Positions 58,508-64,000 of a stretch of DNA of 64,000 bases are shown one piece after another. The stretch lies in contig JAGYKI010000011.1 of the NCBI GenBank assembly GCA_018401735.1, forward strand, positions 1 to 64,000. Reading direction: 5' to 3'. Position 1 is the first letter of the stretch. Every line of letters starts with the position of its first letter. The notes beneath the pieces were generated by a model. That model worked only from the letters and a program-made list of their open reading frames with translations, searched no databases and was not told the origin of the DNA. Source of the stretch: Schleiferiaceae bacterium (lineage in GTDB: Bacteria > Bacteroidota > Bacteroidia > Flavobacteriales > Schleiferiaceae). The position numbers and the translations under genes were made by a program.

Positions 58508-60907
58508 TTGACTACGAAAAGTAAGCAAGAGACGCCTTTAATGCGGCAGTATAACGAGATAAAAACCAAGCATCCCGATGCTTTGTTATTATTTCGGGTG
58601 GGTGATTTTTACGAAACCTTCGGTGAGGACGCCATCCGCGCAAGCAAAATTTTGGGAATTGTTTTAACCAAACGAGCCAATGGCGCTGCGGCTAAAACCG
58701 AACTGGCGGGTTTTCCGCATCATTCCTTAGATACTTATCTGCCGAAACTTGTGAGAGCGGGATTGCGGGTAGCGATTTGCGACCAGTTAGAAGATCCTAA
58801 ACAGACCAAAAACATTGTGAAAAGGGGCGTAACAGAATTGGTTACGCCAGGCTTAACTACCAATGATCAGGTTTTACAAAGTGGGAGGAATAATTTTCTT
58901 TGTGCGATCCATATTACGGGTGGCATGCAGGGTATTGCTTTTTGCGATATCTCTACCGGGGAGCTTATGGTGGCCCAGGGAAGTCATGAATATATCGATA
59001 AACTGATTCAAAGCTTAAGACCTGCGGAAATCATTTACTCACGCACCAAGCGTGATGTTTATAATGAATTGTATCAGGGTAAACATTATTCGTATTCACT
59101 CGATGATTGGGTTTTTCAAGAGGATTTTGCGCAGCAGAATTTATTAAGCCATTTTCAAGTTAGCTCCCTTAAAGGCTATGGGATTGAAGATCTGCGTGAA
59201 GCGATAATTGCTTGCGGGGCGGTTTTTCACTATATGAAGGAAACCCAGCACAATCGTTTGCAACATATTAGTTCACTGAGTAGAATTGATCACCGTGATT
59301 ATGTGTGGATGGACCGATTTACCGTGCGAAATTTAGAGATTTTCGACTCCAATGCGCCTAATGGTAAATCACTATATGATGTAATAAATTTCACTGCTTC
59401 TCCCATGGGCTCGCGTTTATTGCAGCGATGGATGGCGATGCCTTTACTAGACTTAGCTCAGATTGAAAAACGGCAAGTGATAGTGGATACCTATTATAAG
59501 AGTATCGATCTTTTAGAAAGCACGCGCGATCATTTGGCGGAAATCAACGACCTAGAACGTTTGGCAGTAAAGCTTAGCACGGGTAAGATTTTGCCCAAGG
59601 AGCTGCTGCAACTAAAAGAAGGCATTATGCTTTCCAATGAAATTAAAAGTTTAGGCACTGCGGTAGATGGCGATCTAAAAGAGTTTTGCGATAAATTGTG
59701 GACAGGCCTAGATTTTATTGCTACCATAACCGATCGACTGAAGGAAGAACCTTCCAATAATTTCAACAAGGGAGAAGTAATGCGTCAGGGTTTTTCGGCC
59801 GATTTAGACGAATTGCGCGAATTGGTTTATCATGGGAAGGATAAACTTTTGGGAATTCAGAATAGAGAAAGTCAGGCAACGGGTATTACCAATCTTAAAA
59901 TTGCTTTTAATAACGTTTTTGGCTACTATTTAGAGGTTCGCAATAGCCAGAAAGATAAGGTTCCAGAGGAGTGGATCCGCAAGCAAACCTTGGTAAACGC
60001 GGAACGTTACATTACCCCGGAGCTAAAAGAGTATGAAGCGAAAATTTTAGGAGCTGAAGAGAAAATTGTAAGTCTAGAACAAGGGCTATACGAGGATCTT
60101 TTAAATGAATGCCGCAAGTCATTAGCACAAATTCAAGCCAATGCCCGCTTGCTGGCTCAAATCGACTGTCTTTCTGCTTTCGCAGAATTGGCCAAGAAGC
60201 GGAATTACCATTTGCCTAGTATCAATGAGGGGACCAGCCTTTCGATTACAGAAGGGCGTCACCCTGTTATAGAGCAAAGTCTGCCTAGTGGAGCTGAGTA
60301 TATTTCCAATAGCCTAGAGCTAAATCGGGAAGAACAACAACTATTAATGATTACCGGCCCTAACATGTCGGGTAAATCTGCATTACTAAGGCAAAGCGCT
60401 TTAATCTGTTTGCTTGCGCAGATGGGTTCTTTTGTGCCGGCTAAGGCTGCCGAATTAGGATTGGTCGATAAGATATTCGTGCGCGTGGGGGCTTCTGATA
60501 ATATTTCTCAGGGCGAATCTACCTTTATGGTAGAAATGAATGAGACGGCAAGTATTTTGAATAATCTTTCCGAAAGGAGTTTAGTGGTTCTTGATGAGAT
60601 AGGACGTGGTACTAGCACTTACGATGGCATTAGCATCGCTTGGAGTATCGCGGAGTTTTTGCATGAACACCCAAGCCGGGCAAAAACATTATTTGCAACC
60701 CATTACCACGAGCTAAACGAAATGGCAAATTTGTTCGAGCGCATCCATAATTATAATGTGAGTGTAAAGGAGGTAGGCGATAAAATTATCTTTATGCGCA
60801 AATTAAGGCAGGGCGGCAGTGCGCATAGTTTTGGAATTCATGTAGCAAAAATGGCGGGCATGCCTAATTTGGTTTTAAATCGTGCCGAAAAATATTGGCC
60901 GAATTAG
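58508..60907 (+). CDS. mutS: DNA mismatch repair protein MutS, truncated by a frameshift near the 3' end
   Basis: 799 residues in this frame. The mismatch-reading Phe34-Tyr-Glu36 motif is in 'RVGDFYETFG'; the ATPase has Walker A GPNMSGKS (617-624), 'DEIGRGTSTYDG' and 'ATHYHEL'. After 'LNRAEKYWPN' the frame stops early, but the normal MutS tail continues in the next frame from 60895. One more A in the A5 tract at 60888-60892 would give a continuous 866-residue protein. The ATPase and most of the dimer helix region are kept; the tail is lost. The TTG start is chosen because 'KQETPLMRQYN' is conserved in the family. Confidence 0.93.
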   Translation: MTTKSKQETPLMRQYNEIKTKHPDALLLFRVGDFYETFGEDAIRASKILGIVLTKRANGAAAKTELAGFPHHSLDTYLPKLVRAGLRVAICDQLEDPKQTKNIVKRGVTELVTPGLTTNDQVLQSGRNNFLCAIHITGGMQGIAFCDISTGELMVAQGSHEYIDKLIQSLRPAEIIYSRTKRDVYNELYQGKHYSYSLDDWVFQEDFAQQNLLSHFQVSSLKGYGIEDLREAIIACGAVFHYMKETQHNRLQHISSLSRIDHRDYVWMDRFTVRNLEIFDSNAPNGKSLYDVINFTASPMGSRLLQRWMAMPLLDLAQIEKRQVIVDTYYKSIDLLESTRDHLAEINDLERLAVKLSTGKILPKELLQLKEGIMLSNEIKSLGTAVDGDLKEFCDKLWTGLDFIATITDRLKEEPSNNFNKGEVMRQGFSADLDELRELVYHGKDKLLGIQNRESQATGITNLKIAFNNVFGYYLEVRNSQKDKVPEEWIRKQTLVNAERYITPELKEYEAKILGAEEKIVSLEQGLYEDLLNECRKSLAQIQANARLLAQIDCLSAFAELAKKRNYHLPSINEGTSLSITEGRHPVIEQSLPSGAEYISNSLELNREEQQLLMITGPNMSGKSALLRQSALICLLAQMGSFVPAKAAELGLVDKIFVRVGASDNISQGESTFMVEMNETASILNNLSERSLVVLDEIGRGTSTYDGISIAWSIAEFLHEHPSRAKTLFATHYHELNEMANLFERIHNYNVSVKEVGDKIIFMRKLRQGGSAHSFGIHVAKMAGMPNLVLNRAEKYWPN

Positions 60908-61107
60908 AAAGTAGTCGGGCGAAGGGAAAAGATGCTGGGCAAGCCATTAAGCAAGCCAAAGATGATATGCAGCTGAGCTTCTTTAAGTTAGATGATCCGA
61001 TTTTAGAAGATATACGAGTAGATATTCAAAATTTAGATATCAATACCCTTACGCCAGTGGAGGCCTTGATGAAGCTAAATGAAATAAAGAAAAAAATTGG
61101 TCTATAA
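60895..61107 (+). pseudogene. mutS: Out-of-frame 3' end of mutS
   Basis: About 70 residues, 'LAELESSRAKGKDAGQAIK' onward, ending in 'NTLTPVEALMKLNEIKKKIG', which is the usual C-terminal tail of Bacteroidota MutS. It holds 'MQLSFF', a match to the QL(S/D)LF-type clamp-binding motif. It has no plausible start of its own and is the continuation of the mutS frame before 60888 shifted by one base. Whether it is expressed depends on the frameshift being real. Confidence 0.85.
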
Positions 61108-61133
61108 TGTTGTGTGGTTTTTGAAAATCATAT

Positions 61134-61141
61134 TATATTTG
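61134..61141 (+). promoter_or_regulatory. Candidate -7 element for the tRNA-Gly/tRNA-Leu pair
   Basis: TATATTTG matches TAnnTTTG, about 60 bases before tRNA-Gly. A TTTG exists upstream (61120-61123) but only 10 bases away, so the -33 is not convincing. Confidence 0.45.
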
Positions 61142-61201
61142 CCGTCCCAAACGCAAGGAGGGAAGTTCTTTTAAGAAGTCTAATTGTAAAATTAGCAAAA
61201 T

Positions 61202-61274
<73 letters not shown>

Positions 61275-61275
61275 C

Positions 61276-61301
61276 AAAAACCCCTCTTTGGAGGGGTTTT
61301 T
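61276..61301 (+). terminator. Hairpin with T tail between tRNA-Gly and tRNA-Leu
   Basis: AAAAACCCCTC (61276-61286) and GAGGGGTTTTT (61291-61301) pair around TTTG. It has the form of an intrinsic terminator although a tRNA gene follows ten bases later with no promoter of its own visible. Confidence 0.7.
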
Positions 61302-61311
61302 ATTTAGGTTC

Positions 61312-61396
61312 GCCCTGGTGGTGGAATTGGTAGACACGCGGGACTTAAAATCCCGTGACCATTGCGGTCGTGCGGGTTCAAGTCCCGCCTGGGGCA
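61312..61396 (+). tRNA. tRNA-Leu (anticodon TAA)
   Basis: 85-base class II tRNA: acceptor GCCCTGG with CTGGGGC (two G-T pairs), anticodon loop CTTAAAA giving TAA, long variable arm, T loop TTCAAGT, discriminator A, CCA not encoded. Reads UUA/UUG. Confidence 0.95.
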
Positions 61397-61409
61397 CAAT
61401 CACAAAATC

Positions 61410-61447
61410 AAAACCCTTGTTAGTCATTAGATTAACAAGGGTTTTTT
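61410..61447. terminator. Terminator after the tRNA pair
   Basis: AAAACCCTTGTTA pairs with TAACAAGGGTTTT around ten bases, then more T. It may also serve the convergent receiver gene from the other side, weakly. Confidence 0.8.
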
Positions 61448-61511
61448 GGTTTTTTACCCATACAAAACCTGATCTCGCGGCCTTCCCTCGTCTGCAACCT
61501 TTGAGCTTTCC

Positions 61512-61889
61512 CTAAAGCTGCTTTTCAATAAAACCTACAATGTCCTTCCCAATGGGTTTGTTATAAAAAGGGAATTCTAATAAATCTTTTTGCTCTAAAC
61601 CATAAACATCGCTGGCATCTTGCAGGCTAGCGAATGAAGTGCAGTAAGAGAATTTTATATTATTTATATAGCCTTTGTTTATTAGTGTTTCGGCTAGTTC
61701 AAAGCCAGACATCTTGGGCATTTTTATATCGCTAATGATCAGATTGGGGATATGGCCTTTCTCAATTTCAGTTAAAGCATCGATGGCGCTTTCGAAGTAG
61801 CTGACTTCAAGGTTTTCCATTCTTGCCAAAAAAAGCTGGCAGAGTTTGAGAAGTATGGGTTCATCATCAATAAAAAAGAGCTTGTTCAT
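61512..61889 (-). CDS. Single-domain response regulator (receiver only)
   Basis: 125 residues, one receiver domain: acidic Asp8-Asp9, phospho-acceptor Asp54 ('IISDIKMPKMSGFEL'), Thr84/Ser85 and Lys111 ('YNKPIG'). No output domain. It lies three bases downstream of the membrane protein at 61893-62663 and is probably its partner, or passes phosphate between other proteins. Lone receivers can act through protein contacts as CheY does. Confidence 0.9.
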   Translation of the reverse strand: MNKLFFIDDEPILLKLCQLFLARMENLEVSYFESAIDALTEIEKGHIPNLIISDIKMPKMSGFELAETLINKGYINNIKFSYCTSFASLQDASDVYGLEQKDLLEFPFYNKPIGKDIVGFIEKQL

Positions 61890-61892
61890 CGC

Positions 61893-62663
61893 TTAAATTT
61901 TAAATTGTTTTAAGGACTCTTTATCGGTTTTTAGAATAACCTTTTCGATCAGACCAATTTCTTGGTCAATTATTTCAATTAGCTCTTGGGTTTCCATATC
62001 TGGTTTGGGATTGCGAGTCTTAAGCATTTCCGAAACATACACTAATTTGGAGATAGAGTTAATAACATTATGCTCAATTAAACGACTGTGCTTAATGAAA
62101 ATGTCATACGCTTTTTGGTTCTCCTTAAGTAGTTGTAACTCTTGCCTTCTTTTATTGCCTTGATAAACAACACCGCTGATAAAAAAGAAAATTAGAGCGA
62201 TGGAAACTTGTAAAAACATTTCCAAGTTAAAAAGAAAAATAGGTGCAATAGAGCATACCGCATAGATAATAATCAACCATTTGTTCCAAGCAAGGCGCTC
62301 TAGTTCAAAATTGTAGAGTACCGAAAAGGAAACATAATATATAAGGCCTCTTGTGTCGTTTAAGCTTATTCCAATAATGGCAAACTCAGCCAGGAAGATC
62401 ATAATGGCTAGGTAGGTCACCCATCTTATAATTCTTGCCTCCTTGCTAAAGACAATGATAAGCAAAGCAAGAATATTAGGAGGGAGGAGAATACTGGCTA
62501 ATCGAAGATCTTCCGAAAGGCCTTGCAAAGCAGCAAATATTAAGTAAGCGATAATTAATACTAAGGAGATGAGGAATTTAAAGAGAGCTTCTTTTTTTAC
62601 CGAATCTGCAGCAGGGTTGGTTTCTGTAAGCTCTTGCCATTCATGTATAGAAATTTTCGCCAT
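61893..62663 (-). CDS. Membrane protein ending in a histidine-kinase-like dimerisation helix, no ATPase domain
   Basis: 256 residues. Six membrane helices (about 28-165) lead to a cytoplasmic helix pair. 'RLIEHNVINSISKLVYVSEML' (parts RLIEHNVINSISKL and VYVSEML) has His198 in a context like the H box of histidine kinases (H-x-x-x-N-x-[IL]), and the following 'LIEIIDQEIGLIEKVI' resembles the second DHp helix. There is no N, G1 or G2 box, so it cannot bind ATP. It may be a phosphotransfer or scaffold protein, or a kinase that lost its catalytic domain. Operon with a lone receiver. Confidence 0.65.
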   Translation of the reverse strand: MAKISIHEWQELTETNPAADSVKKEALFKFLISLVLIIAYLIFAALQGLSEDLRLASILLPPNILALLIIVFSKEARIIRWVTYLAIMIFLAEFAIIGISLNDTRGLIYYVSFSVLYNFELERLAWNKWLIIIYAVCSIAPIFLFNLEMFLQVSIALIFFFISGVVYQGNKRRQELQLLKENQKAYDIFIKHSRLIEHNVINSISKLVYVSEMLKTRNPKPDMETQELIEIIDQEIGLIEKVILKTDKESLKQFKI

Positions 62664-62732
62664 TTTGAATCAGGTGGTTAAGGTCTAATTTACAAATTTT
62701 AAGACATTAAAATGTCTTTCCTGCGATTACAT

Positions 62733-62919
62733 TAACGTGAATTTGATGTGAAATCAGGCCTAAGACCCCTTATAAATAGTGGAATTCAAGCCTATGCATG
62801 AAGGATTAGCGGGCTATTGCAAGAAGCAGAGGCGCGGAAAGCTGCTTTTTAGAAGGGCATAAATGGATTTTCCTTTTATCGAAAATCTGAGGCTATAATT
62901 TATAGTCGAACTCACGTTA
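62733..62919. repeat. MITE-like dispersed repeat, copy B (187 bp)
   Basis: Left end TAACGTGAATTTGATG, right end (minus strand) TAACGTGAGTTCGAC. Shared interior with copy A includes GGGCTATTGCAAGAAGCAG, AGGCGCGGAAAG and CATAAATGGATTTTCC. It lacks about 78 bases found in copy A after that point. It fills most of the 285-base gap between the kinase-like gene and the type B T9SS gene. Confidence 0.75.
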
Positions 62920-62948
62920 AATTAGCCCACTTGCATGAGAAAGAACTT

Positions 62949-64000
62949 TTAGCGTATTAAAGTTACCGTACCAGTTTTCTCTTCCGTATAGCCACGTTTA
63001 AGATCGGCCCATTCGTATAGTATTCGGTAAAAATAGGCTCCCGCTGGCGAGGCCGTGCCATTATGATTTCCATCCCAGTGCTGGTCTTTCTCTCTCGAAA
63101 AGAAAACGGATTCACCCCAACGATTAAAGATTTCGATGGAATAGGCTCCTACTTCGCAATCGCCCGTGGCGCCGAATACTTCATTTTTCCCATCTCCATT
63201 AGGGCTAAAAGCATTAGGAACAAATAAGGGGCAAAAACAAAGCTTCGTTTCTAACTGAAAGTATAAAGGATAGGCTTCGCAATAATCTTCGAAAAGGAGA
63301 GTGAATTCGCCATCGCCATAAAAATAGCGTTCATTTAAAGCGCTGCCGTCTTCCCAATAGATACTGTAATTGTTAAAGTTGAAATCACTGCTATCAATGA
63401 TCTCACTAATGCTAACCAGGAGCGAGTCATCTTCACAAAAGAGAAAACTTTGATCGCTAAAGCTGGGAATGGGTTTAATGAATATTTCAATTGTATCTCG
63501 ATAAGTGCCACAGGCATTTGTGCTAGTAGCAATATAAACTCCTGCTTTACTAACATTGCGCCGCGGACCAACAAAGCCATCGTTCCAAACCACTTCGTGC
63601 TTAGTAACACCAGCGTCTAAAAGTAGGCTATCTCCTGCGCAAATAGTCTGATTTTCGCCCAAGTCCATGTTTAAGGGATGGTGTCCATCAATTGTAATGC
63701 TGTCGCTAAAAGTGTAGCCGCAGAAGTCTGTAGTGGTTAAAGTATAAGTCCCAGATTGACTAACCGTTATACTATCGCTAGTGGCGCCAGTGCTCCAGAG
63801 GTAGGAAACCGCATCTACGGCAGTGCCAATGCTGATACTGCTGCTGTTGGCACATATACTAGTGTCTGCTCCCAAATCGAAGGGCAGAGGGCTGCTCCAA
63901 ACACTTACTGCGATCGTATCCTTAAAGTTACCACAGGAATTGCTGATTATAGCCAAATAATTTCCAGCCCGGTCGACTTCCAAACGAAAGTCTCTACTGC
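62949..64000 (-). CDS. T9SS type B sorting-domain protein, C-terminal part (5' end outside window)
   Basis: The frame is open to the right edge of the window, so the start lies beyond it; the TTG at 63983 is internal. About 350 residues are seen. Repeated Ig/PKD-like units of about 80 residues each contain 'DLGADTSICANSS', 'LGENQTICAGDSLLLDAG' and 'YLWSTGATSDSITVSQSGTY'. The end is a gliding-motility-associated CHU_C/type B domain: 'FVPNAFSPNGDGKNEVFG', 'IEIFNRWGESVF', 'WDGNHNG', 'PAGAYFYRILY'. Type B cargo such as SprB is exported by T9SS, often for gliding or adhesion. Confidence 0.9.
   Translation of the reverse strand, partial: SRDFRLEVDRAGNYLAIISNSCGNFKDTIAVSVWSSPLPFDLGADTSICANSSSISIGTAVDAVSYLWSTGATSDSITVSQSGTYTLTTTDFCGYTFSDSITIDGHHPLNMDLGENQTICAGDSLLLDAGVTKHEVVWNDGFVGPRRNVSKAGVYIATSTNACGTYRDTIEIFIKPIPSFSDQSFLFCEDDSLLVSISEIIDSSDFNFNNYSIYWEDGSALNERYFYGDGEFTLLFEDYCEAYPLYFQLETKLCFCPLFVPNAFSPNGDGKNEVFGATGDCEVGAYSIEIFNRWGESVFFSREKDQHWDGNHNGTASPAGAYFYRILYEWADLKRGYTEEKTGTVTLIR

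Overview
The window is from a member of the Bacteroidota, most likely a marine Flavobacteriales (Cryomorphaceae/Schleiferiaceae-like). This rests on type IX secretion (T9SS) sorting domains of type A and type B, a PorV/PorQ-type barrel, a TonB-dependent receptor/DUF4249 pair, the HYC_CC_PP/HMA/receptor metal module, a GT3 glycogen synthase, and repeated matches to the Bacteroidota promoter (-33 TTTG, -7 TAnnTTTG). It is mostly ordinary chromosomal housekeeping DNA. I see no rRNA, prophage, CRISPR array or intact insertion sequence. Genus is not assigned.

Layout. 1-9.6 kb: 3' end of a large secreted protein, a PorV/PorQ-like barrel, greA, a HIT protein, ruvC, a GT2 glycosyltransferase, a YbdG-like mechanosensitive channel, and a DUF4249/TonB-receptor pair. 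9.7-18.2 kb: a Prc/Tsp protease with an orphan Dpp/Opp-type permease, a five-gene minus-strand operon (flavin reductase, DUF3127 OB-fold protein with an SSB-like tail, AtoE-like transporter, aat, small membrane protein), tRNA-Leu(TAG) and a TonB protein. 18.3-27.9 kb: a 1540-residue T9SS protein with four FN3/MAM-like modules, a 7TM histidine kinase, then Crp/Fnr regulator, cysteine-dioxygenase-like protein and rhodanese, with matching TGAY-N4-RTCA sites before the last two, and a nucleoid protein. 28-32.3 kb: metal-linked receptor cluster and a barrel-SPOR protein.

32.4-47.2 kb: tig-clpP-clpX, folA/thyA, glycogen synthase, a CNT nucleoside transporter with an extra N-terminal domain, etfBA plus a bifunctional nuclease, pdhB, and a K+-dependent membrane pyrophosphatase with a C-terminal extension. 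47.2-58.5 kb: a GC-rich structured intergenic element, deoxynucleoside kinase, GH3-family protein, DUF2797, a flippase-like membrane protein, queuosine-precursor transporter, sppA, folK with a second deoxynucleoside kinase, an OmpA/TSP3 protein and a SpoU methyltransferase. 58.5-64 kb: mutS interrupted near its 3' end by a one-base frameshift in an A tract, tRNA-Gly, tRNA-Leu(TAA), a lone receiver next to a membrane protein that looks like a histidine kinase without its ATPase domain, and the 3' end of a type B T9SS protein.

The least expected features are a small dispersed repeat with about 32-bp terminal inverted repeats (two good copies, one decayed copy, one solo end; MITE-like), the GC-rich element at 47.4-47.55 kb, the mutS frameshift that removes the predicted beta-clamp-binding motif, the dioxygenase-like protein with a His-to-Phe change at a metal-ligand position inside a candidate local regulon, and the kinase-like/receiver pair. 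Several starts were moved downstream because a -7 element lies over or beyond the longest reading-frame start.
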